A program made the position numbers and the translations under genes. DNA of 64,000 bases. Source: an uncultured Roseivirga sp. GTDB lineage: Bacteria; Bacteroidota; Bacteroidia; Cytophagales; Cyclobacteriaceae. Below, piece by piece: positions 17,630 through 28,000 of the stretch; the first letter of the stretch is position 1, and each line of letters starts with the position of its first letter. The stretch lies in contig CANLOY010000003.1 of the NCBI GenBank assembly GCA_947493005.1, positions 372,001-436,000 on the forward strand, given 5' to 3'. The notes beneath the pieces were generated by a model. That model was not told the DNA's origin, did no database searches, and saw only the letters and a program-made list of their open reading frames with translations.

Positions 17630-18428
17630 TCTTTTCTTCCTGGTAAGGAATCTCTTTCAGAATGTGTTTTATAACCGCAAGCCGGGCAACAGTTTTTCTA
17701 TTGGCCTTCAATATCACCCATGGATTTTTCTCAGTGTGAGTATGAGTAAACATACGTTCCTTATAAGTGGTATAAACATCCCAAAGCTCCTGTGCACGGT
17801 CATCCACCGGAGACATCTTCCATCTTTTCAGTGGATTAGTTCTGATTTCATCGAATCGCTTTGCCTGTTCTTCTTTAGTAATGGAGAAATAAAACTTTAA
17901 GAGTATTATCCCATCATTCGTAATCATGTCTTCAAAGCTGTTCACCTCATCCATAAAACGCTGATATTCCTCATCAGAGCAAAAACCGTTAACAGGCTCA
18001 ACTACCGCTCTGTTATACCAACTTCTATCGAAAAACACCATCTCACCTGGGTTGGGAAGCCTGTTGGTATACCGTTGAAAATACCATTGCCCCCTCTCCT
18101 GCTCTGTTGGTTTTGGTAAAGCAACCACCCTGTAATTCCTTGGGTTAAGGTGGTGAGTTACTCTTCTTATTGCACCACCTTTACCTGCAGCATCTCTGCC
18201 TTCAAACAACAAGCACACCCGCTTGTTATGCTTAATCACCCATTGTTGCATTTTGATAAGTTCTGCCTGAAATATTTCAAGGTTTTTCTCATATTTCACA
18301 TACCTAAGTACCTTTTCAGGCATAATATTATCTCCCTGCTGCAGCATTAACTTAATGGCTTTATTACTGTTAAGTAGCCTAAGGTCTTTATCAGAAAAAT
18401 CGTAAGTGTTAGTATTGGCTTCTGTCAT
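17616..18428 (-). CDS. Polyphosphate kinase 2 family protein (shorter paralog)
   Basis: The 270-aa protein has Walker A GRDAAGKGG (residues 77-85), the lid-type segment RVTHHLNPRNYRVVALPKP, WYFQRY and the Walker B-like FFDRSWYNRA (Asp134). It ends with KRWKMSPVDDRA and SPVD-type helices. PPK2 enzymes transfer phosphate between inorganic polyphosphate and nucleotides, and this layout resembles the single-domain class that phosphorylates nucleoside diphosphates. Its ATG overlaps the stop of the upstream paralog by 1 nt (TAATG at 18430-18426), so the two are translationally coupled. Confidence 0.92.
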   Translation of the reverse strand: MTEANTNTYDFSDKDLRLLNSNKAIKLMLQQGDNIMPEKVLRYVKYEKNLEIFQAELIKMQQWVIKHNKRVCLLFEGRDAAGKGGAIRRVTHHLNPRNYRVVALPKPTEQERGQWYFQRYTNRLPNPGEMVFFDRSWYNRAVVEPVNGFCSDEEYQRFMDEVNSFEDMITNDGIILLKFYFSITKEEQAKRFDEIRTNPLKRWKMSPVDDRAQELWDVYTTYKERMFTHTHTEKNPWVILKANRKTVARLAVIKHILKEIPYQEEKTISE

Positions 18429-19330
18429 TACAATAGATGATAGAGTGAACGATGAAATCTCATTACAATATTTGGATCTGGAAGTACGGTAGTATTTGCG
18501 TTTTCCTTCCCTGAATACTCGAACTTCGAGAGCACATGTCTGATACTTTCAAGCCTTGCAATTTTTTTATCATTCGTTTTAAGAATTGTCCATGGGCTAA
18601 AAGTAGTGTGCGTGTGCGCAAACATTTGTTCTTTATAATAAGTATATCTATCCCACATTTCCTGTCCCTTTTCATCCACGGGGCTGAGCTTCCACTGTTT
18701 TAAAGGATTTTTTCTTCTATCATCAAAGCGTTTACGTTGTTGTTCCTTAGTAATAGAAAACCAGATTTTGATCACATGTATTCCGTCTTCAAATAGCATA
18801 TGTTCAAACTCCGGTACTTGTCTCATAAATTGTTCATATTGCTTTTCCGTACAGAACCCCATAACAGGTTCAACCACCGCTCTGTTATACCAGCTCCTAT
18901 CAAAAAACACCATCTCTCCCGCATTCGGCAACTCTTTGATATATCTTCTGAAATACCACTGTTTCATTTCTAAATCAGTTGGTTTATTAAGAGCAACAAC
19001 TCTTAACGAACGAGGATTTAAGTGTTCAGTAAAACGCTTGATTGCGCCACCTTTTCCAGCAGCATCACGCCCCTCAAGAATCACTGCCACACGCTGTCCC
19101 GTATCGGCAATCCATCTTTGCAACTTAACCAACTCTATCTGGAGTTGCTCCAATTGATGCTCATAGTCTATATTGAAAAGCGCTTTGTTGTAACTCTTCT
19201 TCTTAGCTTTCAAAACATGCTCTAAATCCTCGCGTGTTTTTATTTTATTAAAATCCTGATTATCAAGGTATTTTGACCTCTCTTTTTCAGGCTCACTAAG
19301 CTGTTCTGAGGCATTCAAAGGTTCGTTCAT
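18428..19330 (-). CDS. Polyphosphate kinase 2 family protein (longer paralog)
   Basis: The 300-aa protein has the same core as its downstream neighbour: Walker A GRDAAGKGG (residues 87-95), FTEHLNPRSLRVVALNKP, WYFRRYIKELPNAGEMV, FFDRSWYNRA and KQWKLSPVDEKG. A polar N-terminal extension of ~50 residues and a C-terminal tail of ~25 residues set it apart. It is the first gene of a two-gene operon. The pair may split nucleotide preference or polyphosphate chain handling, or form a hetero-oligomer; neither can be decided from sequence. Confidence 0.92.
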   Translation of the reverse strand: MNEPLNASEQLSEPEKERSKYLDNQDFNKIKTREDLEHVLKAKKKSYNKALFNIDYEHQLEQLQIELVKLQRWIADTGQRVAVILEGRDAAGKGGAIKRFTEHLNPRSLRVVALNKPTDLEMKQWYFRRYIKELPNAGEMVFFDRSWYNRAVVEPVMGFCTEKQYEQFMRQVPEFEHMLFEDGIHVIKIWFSITKEQQRKRFDDRRKNPLKQWKLSPVDEKGQEMWDRYTYYKEQMFAHTHTTFSPWTILKTNDKKIARLESIRHVLSKFEYSGKENANTTVLPDPNIVMRFHRSLYHLL

Positions 19331-19466
19331 TTTTTGTTCCGGTAGCTATACCAAATATCGCGAAAAGCGGTGGCTTTTACACGTTTTATAGATAGAGACT
19401 TATTTAATCAAACTAAATACAACATAGTCTTAATTTTCGTTTAGTTTCGTATAAGCAAAATACTTT

Positions 19467-20258
19467 ATGAAGACTATAATCTATACGCTACTCTTAACCA
19501 TTCTTTGTTTTTCAGTAAAGGGACAAAGTACTATAATCACTATGCGTGGAGACTCACTCAGTGGAACATATGAAATTGGCAAACGTGGAGATTCAGAGAT
19601 TGTTGAGTTAGTTGAAGCGAATGGAAAAAAGAGGAAATTAAAACTATTTGATGTAAAGTATATTAGAACAGCTGACAGTGAAATTATTGAGCCTATAAAG
19701 CTCGAAAACAGATATACTTTTGGAAAGTTAATTTCAAGAGGTTACCTAAGTCTCTACGCCATCAAAGGTGAGTATTCCAAATCAGGTTTTGGTGAAAAAG
19801 TTTTGGTCAAGCTTGACGGAACAAGCGCAGTAGTTCCAGGTGCCCTTGGGTTTAGAAAAGCAATGAGTAGGTTTCTTTCTGATTGTCCGGAGGTAAGCCA
19901 AAAAATCAGAGACAAAAAACTAAGTAAAAATGACCTAGATACTATAATTGAACAATTCAATACTTGCATTACCGGGGCTTCTGCATCATTAAAGCCTACC
20001 TCCGCAATACCGACAGTTTCACCTGCTTTGGATGCTACTGACTCTGAAGAGGTGCAAACTCAAATAAACGATTTTAAAACACTTCTAAAGTACTCTGAGA
20101 AGGTCGAGAACAAGGAAGATGTTTCGGATATGTTTAACGATTTGACAGAGAAAGTTTCAGCTGGGAAACCTGTTCCTAACTATCTCAGAAAACTGCTGTT
20201 AAGTGCCGTTAATAGAGATGATAAGCTAAAGAAGATTGTTGAAAGCCTTTTAAAGTAA
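19467..20258 (+). CDS. Secreted protein of unknown function
   Basis: The 263-aa protein has a clear signal peptide (MKTIIYTLLLTILCFSVKGQ) and no Cys at the cleavage site. An N-terminal beta-rich domain contains STIITMRGDSLSGTYEIG, KRKLKLFDVKYIRTADSE and YLSLYAIKGEY. A helical middle includes GFRKAMSRFLSDCPEV, and a low-complexity Ser/Thr/Pro linker near residues 170-190 precedes a C-terminal helix pair. The first part resembles proteins that report material properties through short beta hairpins, but I cannot assign a family. Its stop codon abuts the stop of the convergent DUF1573 gene. Confidence 0.7.
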   Translation: MKTIIYTLLLTILCFSVKGQSTIITMRGDSLSGTYEIGKRGDSEIVELVEANGKKRKLKLFDVKYIRTADSEIIEPIKLENRYTFGKLISRGYLSLYAIKGEYSKSGFGEKVLVKLDGTSAVVPGALGFRKAMSRFLSDCPEVSQKIRDKKLSKNDLDTIIEQFNTCITGASASLKPTSAIPTVSPALDATDSEEVQTQINDFKTLLKYSEKVENKEDVSDMFNDLTEKVSAGKPVPNYLRKLLLSAVNRDDKLKKIVESLLK

Positions 20259-21275
20259 TCACTTTACATGTGCCTTAAAAGTTAATACACGAACTGGACG
20301 ATTAGGGTCATTGCTAAAGATTGCAAGTGTCTTTTTTTCAAGTCCCAAACGTCCTGTTGCATTAAAAATCACTCTCAACTCTTGTGACCTTCCAGACTCA
20401 ATACGCTCTATATTATTGAAGGTAAGGCAATCACAATTCGATTCTATCTTTTCAATTTGCAAAGGTGCATTACCATTATTTGCTAACACCACCACAGCTT
20501 CTTTCTTCTCATTGACTTTCATTACCTTAAAGTCATAATTCACTATACTTGAAGATAACCTGGCACTCTCACTTCTTTGTTTTCGGTTTGGTAATAACGT
20601 GAATTGAATTGGTAAAGCTGTTAACAATTTGTCTTTACGATAAAGTTTAACAACCTCTCTCCTAAAACCAACCTCAGACTGATTATTGGAAAGGAATTCG
20701 ATATTGACCCTACCAAACTGGTTATGTTCAATTATAGGTGGTTCAAAGAAAATATTCACCGAATCGCTTGCATACACATCAGACAAATCAAGATCCTCTC
20801 CTCCTAAATTATACACATCATAGACAGCTTTGAGTGTATCTCCTCTTCTCCCTATTCTGAGGTTGAAGACCTCTTCTCTTGTTCTGAAAGGCCAATGAAT
20901 ATTTCTATAAGCTTTAAAAACATCCAGTTCTCCTTGCAAAACTTTAAATGTCAACTGAAAACCATGTATAACAAAGTCATTATTGTCTAACAAGCGTAAT
21001 TCGTATTCATAATCCCCAAATTGTTGTGGTAACTGAATAGACACAGGTAACTCTATTTGTTCACCAACCCTAACCGAATCTGATAAAGAAGTGAATTGTA
21101 AATCAGGATGGCTACTCCAAAGCTTAATTGACTTTTTATCATCAGTATCATTAGTCCATGAGAGCGTAGTTCGGAAAATTTTGAACTCACCTTCAATAGT
21201 ACCCAAATTCACCAATTCCTGCGTATAAGCAATAGTTGAAATACCAAAGATTAAGAAGGTGACTAACGCCTTCAT
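20259..21275 (-). CDS. DUF1573-containing secreted protein
   Basis: This 338-aa protein, taken from ATG at 21275, has the signal peptide MKALVTFLIFGISTIAYTQ. An in-frame ATG at 21314 would add 13 residues before the signal and is less likely. Immunoglobulin-like or ASPM/SPD-2/Hydin-like beta repeats lead to a C-terminal DUF1573 unit: VVLANNGNAPLQIEKIESNC, DCLTFNN, then LAIFSNDPNRPVRVLTFKAHV. The Cys-Asp-Cys pair is typical of DUF1573. It is probably periplasmic or on the outer surface; function unknown. Confidence 0.82.
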   Translation of the reverse strand: MKALVTFLIFGISTIAYTQELVNLGTIEGEFKIFRTTLSWTNDTDDKKSIKLWSSHPDLQFTSLSDSVRVGEQIELPVSIQLPQQFGDYEYELRLLDNNDFVIHGFQLTFKVLQGELDVFKAYRNIHWPFRTREEVFNLRIGRRGDTLKAVYDVYNLGGEDLDLSDVYASDSVNIFFEPPIIEHNQFGRVNIEFLSNNQSEVGFRREVVKLYRKDKLLTALPIQFTLLPNRKQRSESARLSSSIVNYDFKVMKVNEKKEAVVVLANNGNAPLQIEKIESNCDCLTFNNIERIESGRSQELRVIFNATGRLGLEKKTLAIFSNDPNRPVRVLTFKAHVK

Positions 21276-21389
21276 TTTTATCGTGGTCAGTATACTCAAA
21301 GTTCTTCTCCTCATTGTTGGGTTAAAATTAAACGTTGAATTGTTGAATTGAGCATCTCATTATTATTTAATTTGCTCAAAATTTTACCA

Positions 21390-22361
21390 ATGGCAAGAAT
21401 ACTTACTGGTATACAGAGTTCAGGGAAACCACACTTGGGCAATATCCTTGGAGCAATGAAGCCTGCTATCGAGCTTTCAAATGATACCAAGAATGAATCA
21501 TTCTTTTTTATCGCTGATTTACATTCTCTAACAACCATTAAAGATCCTCAAACCAGGATAGAGAATACCAATGCAGTTGCAGCTGCATGGCTTGCTTTTG
21601 GTTTTGACACCGAAAAAAACACATTCTACAGGCAATCAAGGGTACCTGAAGTATGTGAGCTCAACTGGTATTTAAACTGCTTTACACCGTTCCCAATGCT
21701 AGCCAATGCGCATAGTTTTAAGGATAAGTCTGATAGGTTGTCGGATGTGAATGCTGGGCTTTTTACCTACCCGGTACTTATGGCCTGCGACATACTTCTA
21801 TATGATGCCAATATTGTTCCTGTAGGAAAAGATCAGAGGCAACACTTGGAAATGACCAGAGATATTGCCAGTTCTTTCAACCATCAGTACCAAGAGGTTT
21901 TTGTCTTACCAGAAGCACAAATCAGTGAAGAAGTAATGACAGTCCCTGGAACAGATGGACAGAAAATGAGCAAATCTTATGGAAATACTATTGACATCTT
22001 TCAGCCTGACAAGAAGCTAAGAAAGAACATCATGAAGATTGTGACAGATAGTACTCCATTAGAAGAGCCTAAAGACCCCGATAACGACATTACATTCTCT
22101 CTCTACTCATTATTGGCTTCGAAAGAGCAGATTGAAGATCTGAGGAAAAACTACCTAGGTGGAAATTTTGGATACGGACATGCCAAACAAGCTCTTTATG
22201 AATTGATTGTAGATAAATACGCCAAAGAGCGAGAAGCTTATAACTACTATATTGAAAACCCTGAATTGCTGGAACAACAACTAGCAAAAGGTGAGGAAAA
22301 AGCCAGCCAGGTGGCCCAAGAAGTATTGAAAAGGATAAAGTCTGTTCTTGGCTTTGCCTAA
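21390..22361 (+). CDS. trpS: Tryptophan--tRNA ligase
   Basis: From ATG at 21390 the protein is 323 aa and opens MARILTGIQSSGKPHLGN, the usual TrpS start with the HIGH-like motif PHLGN. The KMSKS motif appears as GQKMSKSYGN, and FFIADLHSLTT and CDILLYDANIVPVGKDQ are also characteristic. It charges tRNA-Trp. A TTG or ATG start further upstream would add a non-conserved tail. A hairpin follows the stop. Confidence 0.96.
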   Translation: MARILTGIQSSGKPHLGNILGAMKPAIELSNDTKNESFFFIADLHSLTTIKDPQTRIENTNAVAAAWLAFGFDTEKNTFYRQSRVPEVCELNWYLNCFTPFPMLANAHSFKDKSDRLSDVNAGLFTYPVLMACDILLYDANIVPVGKDQRQHLEMTRDIASSFNHQYQEVFVLPEAQISEEVMTVPGTDGQKMSKSYGNTIDIFQPDKKLRKNIMKIVTDSTPLEEPKDPDNDITFSLYSLLASKEQIEDLRKNYLGGNFGYGHAKQALYELIVDKYAKEREAYNYYIENPELLEQQLAKGEEKASQVAQEVLKRIKSVLGFA

Positions 22362-22380
22362 AGCAATCTGATACATATTA

Positions 22381-22418
22381 CTACTTATCGATAAGCCAGT
22401 ACCATTTATCGAAAGTAG
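22381..22418 (+). terminator. Hairpin after trpS, no T run
   Basis: CTACTT-A-TCGATAA (22381-22394) pairs with TTATCGA-AAGTAG (22406-22418): a 13-bp stem with a single bulged A and an 11-nt loop. No clear T run follows, so it may be a processing or stability element or an atypical terminator. Confidence 0.45.
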
Positions 22419-22465
22419 TCTAACGCTTCTTCATTACAAGCTAGTTTCGAAGAAATTCGATAGTC

Positions 22466-24442
22466 ATGAAGAAGAAAATATCAGCTTTAGTGTTCTTAGT
22501 GTTCACAGCATATTCCTGTATTGAAAAGCCGGAAGACATTGTTACTCCAATAGAAGAACCCGAGTTAAGCTTTCCAAACGGGTTTAATTTCAAAACATCA
22601 AAAGCACTCCAGATAAATATCACAGACAATACTGAAAGTGTTATTTATGAAATTAGATACCAAGCCAATAATGAGATGAGTACCTTGAGTAGGTTCAATA
22701 ACTTAAATGGGTCTACTCAAATTCAGGTTACCATTCCAACAAGTATAGAAGAAGTTGAAATTGTCAGAAAGTCAGGAAGCAGTAGTGACTCATATTTTGT
22801 TAGTAGTGTGGATCCAATTATTAATGCAAACCTTCAATCTACAAGTAGAAGTTCGGCAAACACTTCATTCGAATCTTCGTCAACCGAATCAGGTTGTATT
22901 GATCGATTATATGCTGTAGAAAACTCCAACAGAGGTTTTTGGAGCATTGATCTGACAGATGGAAATTATACAGAGACTACTCTTCCAATACTAGAAGGAG
23001 GTGGATCAATAGCTTGTGCGTTAGATCAGGCCAACGGGTTGGTTTATTATAATGTGCAAAGCAAACTATACCAATATGAAGTAGCCAACAATTCGTTCAG
23101 TGTAGCTCATGAGGGCAATCCTTTCAATGGAAACTATCCACGTTTGGAGTTTTACAATGGCTATTTCTGGATGAGCAATGGTGACAAGCTCTATAAAGTG
23201 GATGCCATCACCAATGAAGTGGTAGACTTTTACCAAATATCAGGGTTTGTGAATAGTAACGGTGGAGGTGATCTTGCTTTTGACTCTAACGGAGAGTTAT
23301 ATCTGGCATGTTTTTCAGGACTATATAAGTTCACCAGTTTTGGAGAAGGTAATGCCACTATCATCAGAATAAGTGCGGAGAACTTCCCTTTCCAACTCAC
23401 TTCAATGGCCATTGACCGTCAAGACCGAATTTTTGTTGCAACAAATGACGCCAATTCAAACCTCATTCAAATCAGCAAGGAAGATGGCTCCTACCAAATC
23501 GTTAAAACATACAATCATAAAATAAACGATTTAACTGCTTGGCGCTGTTCTACAGATGAATTGCCACAACAGGACACAGACCAGGATGGTATAATTGACG
23601 AACTGGATGACTATCCCAATGATCCAGATGCTGCTTTTGACTCATATACTCCTTCTGCATTGGGTATGGGAACACTTGCCTACGAAGACTTATGGCCAAT
23701 TCAGGGTGACTACGACTTCAATGACCTTGTTATTGGTTACAGGTTTATAAACGTTATGAATAGTAATAACCAATCGGTAAGGTTAAAAGCTGAACTTGAA
23801 CTTCGCGCCATTGGGGCAGGAAAACATAGTGGATTTGGAATAGAACTTCCTTTCAGTAAAGCAGATATTGCCTCAGTAAGTGGGTATAGTTTAAACGGAA
23901 ACCTTATCTCATTAGATGGAAATGGGCTCGAATCCGGACAAGAGAAAGCTGTGATCATAGTGTTCAATGATGCTTTCGATTACATGAATCCTCAGACAGA
24001 TCAAGAGTTTGTGAATACAAGAGAATCCGAAGCAAATATAGCAACCGTGACTTTCAATATTACGATTGAGTTTGTAAACCCCATTGATGGCTCTCAAATG
24101 GATGAAGCACCATTCAACCCCTTCATCTTCTCTAGCTATGCCCGAGATATTGAAGTACACCTAAGTGGAAAAGAACCAACCAGTCTGGCAGATCAAAGTT
24201 ATTTTGGTACTGGAAATGACGATACTACTCCCGGTATTGGCAAATACTATCAGAATACTAATAACATGCCTTGGGCGATTAACGTGATTCACAGCTTTAG
24301 GTACCCTTTGGAAAAGTCCAGAATAGATCAGGCCTATAATAAGTTTGTTGATTGGGGGATTAGCAATGGAACGGCTTTCAGGGATTGGTACGGAGACAAC
24401 TCTGGCTATCGAAACCTAAGCAGAATATATCTTAGAAACTGA
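22466..24442 (+). CDS. LruC-domain surface lipoprotein
   Basis: The 658-aa protein has a lipoprotein signal (MKKKISALVFLVFTAYSC, Cys18). Residues ~140-360 form a beta-propeller-like region (VYYNVQSKLYQYEV, GDLAFDSNGELYLACFSGLY). A calcium-binding DTDQDGIIDELDDYPND segment lies near 371. A C-terminal LruC domain starts around residue 405 with EDLWPIQGDYDFNDLV and ends FRDWYGDNSGYRNLSRIY. LruC domains occur on Bacteroidota and Leptospira outer-membrane lipoproteins. It probably binds an extracellular ligand; function not established. A strong terminator follows. Confidence 0.85.
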   Translation: MKKKISALVFLVFTAYSCIEKPEDIVTPIEEPELSFPNGFNFKTSKALQINITDNTESVIYEIRYQANNEMSTLSRFNNLNGSTQIQVTIPTSIEEVEIVRKSGSSSDSYFVSSVDPIINANLQSTSRSSANTSFESSSTESGCIDRLYAVENSNRGFWSIDLTDGNYTETTLPILEGGGSIACALDQANGLVYYNVQSKLYQYEVANNSFSVAHEGNPFNGNYPRLEFYNGYFWMSNGDKLYKVDAITNEVVDFYQISGFVNSNGGGDLAFDSNGELYLACFSGLYKFTSFGEGNATIIRISAENFPFQLTSMAIDRQDRIFVATNDANSNLIQISKEDGSYQIVKTYNHKINDLTAWRCSTDELPQQDTDQDGIIDELDDYPNDPDAAFDSYTPSALGMGTLAYEDLWPIQGDYDFNDLVIGYRFINVMNSNNQSVRLKAELELRAIGAGKHSGFGIELPFSKADIASVSGYSLNGNLISLDGNGLESGQEKAVIIVFNDAFDYMNPQTDQEFVNTRESEANIATVTFNITIEFVNPIDGSQMDEAPFNPFIFSSYARDIEVHLSGKEPTSLADQSYFGTGNDDTTPGIGKYYQNTNNMPWAINVIHSFRYPLEKSRIDQAYNKFVDWGISNGTAFRDWYGDNSGYRNLSRIYLRN

Positions 24443-24476
24443 TAAGAATCAGATATATATTGAATTTTCTGACTGT

Positions 24477-24501
24477 AAAGGAGCACCAAAAGTGCTCCTT
24501 T
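24477..24501 (+). terminator. Strong terminator after the LruC gene
   Basis: AAAGGAGCAC (24477-24486) and GTGCTCCTTT (24492-24501) form a perfect 10-bp stem with a 5-nt loop. The symmetric A/T flanks could also work on the opposite strand. Confidence 0.85.
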
Positions 24502-24529
24502 CTCGTTAAGACATTGTAAATTCAAGGCA

Positions 24530-25066
24530 ATGAATACTATCAAAAGCTTTCTAATCTTATTACTCTGTCTCGGTATAGTTTCCTGTGACAATAATGCTGG
24601 TGATTCTGAATTCACTGGCAATGAAATCAAACTGGATTTAATTCCTGGTACAGTTCAGGGGAATACTACAACTGGTTCTGTTGTAATTAAAGAGAAAAGC
24701 AATGGTCAAGTTCAAATAGATATTACACTAAACAATGTACTTGCCAATGCCGACCATCCCGTTCATTTGCATACTGGAAGCCTTGACGATGACGGAGATG
24801 TTGTATTACTTTTAGAGAGGTTGAAAGATGAAAATGGTATAGGCAAAAGCATTACCCTACTCAATAAACTTGACGACAATACAGTCTTAGATTATAATTC
24901 GTTTTTAAACTTTGATGGTAGTATTAAGATTCATTTCGAGGATTCAGGGCCTCTTGAAAATGAAATACTCGGAGCTATCAATATTGGAATCAACACATCG
25001 GGAAACCAGGCTTACCTGAATGGTACAAAATCTATTACTATATGTAATTCTGATTTTGGAAACTAG
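24530..25066 (+). CDS. CHRD-like domain lipoprotein
   Basis: The 178-aa protein has lipobox IVSC (Cys19). The mature domain has GSVVIKEKSNGQVQIDITLN, DHPVHLHTGSLDDDGDVVLL and ILGAINIGINTSG, with HxH in PVHLHTG. The layout resembles CHRD or Cu/Zn-superoxide-dismutase-like beta sandwiches, where a PxHLH element is typical, although the remaining SOD metal ligands are not evident. It probably sits in the outer membrane. It ends 1 nt before the convergent T9SS gene. Confidence 0.65.
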   Translation: MNTIKSFLILLLCLGIVSCDNNAGDSEFTGNEIKLDLIPGTVQGNTTTGSVVIKEKSNGQVQIDITLNNVLANADHPVHLHTGSLDDDGDVVLLLERLKDENGIGKSITLLNKLDDNTVLDYNSFLNFDGSIKIHFEDSGPLENEILGAINIGINTSGNQAYLNGTKSITICNSDFGN

Positions 25067-25067
25067 T

Positions 25068-28000
25068 TTAGCTTGATCTTATAATCATTTTTTTAGTGAA
25101 GGAGTTTTGACCGTCTGATAACTTAAGGAAGAACACTCCTGGTTTTAGGCCGGAAATGTCCAAACGTATTCCTTTCTTACCAATTAATTCATGCTTGAAG
25201 TGAACACTTCTTCCAGACCTGTCTAAAAGCTTGAGTTGTAAACTTTTTAAGTCATAGTCCTCTGAAATTCTAACATTCACTTTTTGGTTACTTACTACCG
25301 GATTTGGGTACACCAATACCTTTTGCTCGAAACTATTCCCATCATAGTACACAGAACGAATTTCGGAATACTCGAACTGGCCATTGAAATCTGTCTGCTT
25401 AAGACGATAAAATGATGTACCCGGAAGAGGGTTTTTATCTATTGCTTCATATGATAACAATTCCGAGGAATTCCCTGCCCCAGAGGTTATTAATAGTGGA
25501 GTAAAGTGATTTCCATCAATTGATCTTTCTACCGTATAGAACTCGTTGTTTTCTTCAGAGACTGTCACCCACTCTAGCTTTACTATGTCTTCTATAACTG
25601 TGGCATCAAAGCTTAACAATACAATAGGCAATCTTTCAGTAGTATTATCCATGGCATATAGGTCACCAAAAGCATCAATGTTAGTTATTGAAACCGTATT
25701 ATTAGTAGCATTCACTGTTCCTCCTACATGCCAATCCAAAAATGCATGTCCTGGAGGAGTTCTATAAATCGTTCCAACCATATTAGCTTCGGTACCTGTA
25801 ACGTCTGCATCCACGTAAACGTAGCTTGCGTTAAACCTAGGGCTTGTAATATCATTTGGAGTGATTGTCCAATAACGACTAATAAAAGCTACAGCCGTAG
25901 TACCATCATCGTCCCCTCCTGCTCCTGTATTGTTAGTATTTCTGTTAGGGTGATTTGCGTCTGTAACAGAAAACTCCAGATAGGGACTAGCTCCAAAGGT
26001 TGCTGAATTTATTGTCAATGCCGTTATCGGTGAATAGTCATCAGAATCACCAATTGGAAAACTCAAGGTGCTTCCGGCAGCCGAATAAACTTGCCTCAAT
26101 ACCCCGCTACCATTATCTTGAATGTAGCTTGTAGCACTTCCTCCAGAAATGGTAGCCCCATCTGCCAAAATAAGGTTCTGACTTCCCATAATTAAGTCCC
26201 CAAGAGTCATAGTCAAAGTGCCATTGATTGTTATCACTGAGGATGTTGTAGCATTAATACCATCAGCTTTATCAATTATTAGGTTATGATAAATACCATC
26301 CGTAGTCGGCTCAATAGCCTGATTATTGCCAGTTCTATTGTACGTTACAGTGTTTGGGTTAGCCGATGCTGTAAAATTGGAAACATTAAAATTACCTGTA
26401 CTTCCTCCATAGGACATCACTCCATTTACCCCATTTATAAAAGTACCTGTACCCGAAGTCGTAGCTAGGCGATCAGAAATATTTAACCCTCCACTATTTG
26501 TATTGGTATAACTGGCACCATCATTTAATATGAAGTCAGACATTGTATTCATTGCTCCCGAACCTGAGATACTTCCCGAGGTACTTGTTAAAGTGTAATT
26601 GCAACCCGTACCATTACAACCTGTAAAGGTTCCATTATTAACAATATTCCCAGACACAGTTGGGTCGTAAGCCGATGTCACGTTCCAGTTACCATTGGAA
26701 TTAACTGTAATATTATTGTAGTCATAAGTTCCGCCACTTCCATCAGAAGTATAGGTTCCATTATCAACAGTAATTGTTCCTGTAGAGGTAATTGTTGGTG
26801 AAGCAACATTTATCGCTCCTCCAGTAGTTACATCCATATTCACAAAACTGATTGTACCACTATTGATATCATTAATTCCTCCCTGAACATCATAATCACC
26901 AGCAATTGATAGAGTGTGAGAAGAGTTATTGAGTGTTAAAGAACCAGAGGTTACGGTAAGCCCCCCGGAAACATTTGAAAGTGTAAGTGTTCCTTCACTT
27001 AAAGTAACAGCCCCAGTAGCAATCGACATATCAGTAGCATCAATTGTTGATGGGTTCACAGGAGTTGTACTCTCATTCATGGTCATTGTACCTCCTGTAA
27101 TTATAATATCACCAGTTACATTAACATCTCCATCATTGTGATCAAATATGCCTCCGGTCATCGAAAGATTTCCACCTATATTGGCTACTGCTTCAGAATT
27201 ATTAGGTTCAAACTCACTGTTTTCAGTTACTGTCACATTACCTGTTACCGTCAGGGTATTGGCGGTATGCAGGCGCATACGACCTTGAGTGAGTACCAGG
27301 TTATTATTAACTGTAACATCTGCGCCATTAACATCTACACGTGTAGTAGCCGTTGCCTTGTTTATTTCTAAATCATAAAATGGGCCTAGATTAATATTTT
27401 CATTCCCAGTACCAGCATAGATAACTGAGTTACCCACAGTGTTCAAAGTAAAAGTGATTTCAGAATAGGCTCCATTATCGGCTAGCGTAAGTACTCCAGT
27501 GGCCCCATTAACAAATACGCCTGTTATTGGTGCCGCAGCTCCATCAATATTATCAGTAACTACCAGGTTACCATTATTAGTCAGAGTCACTCCATTGTTC
27601 ACCCTAATGTCGGTAACATTCACGGTACCTGCACCACTAATAGTACTTCCATTTGTTCTGAATGTATATCGGCAACCTGTTGTATTAAAGCAACCTGTCC
27701 AGGTGCTGCTGGCATTTACAATAATACTACCATCAATGTTAAAGTTTTCAGTAACATTTCCATTGTCCCATACCCCCCCTGTGTTAACAGTAATATCTGT
27801 AAAAGTCTTAGATCCTGTAGCGCTGGTAAATGAGAGCGTTCCGTCAATCGTAGTTATTCCAGCCTGCCCTATTCTTATTCCTCCTATAGTAGCCGTTCCA
27901 GATGGAATATCGAAGTTGCCACTAACTTCAATTCTATGGGTTCCAGCAGTTCCGGTCAAGCTGGATGTTCCCGACATAGTAAGGTCACCGCTGACATTCA

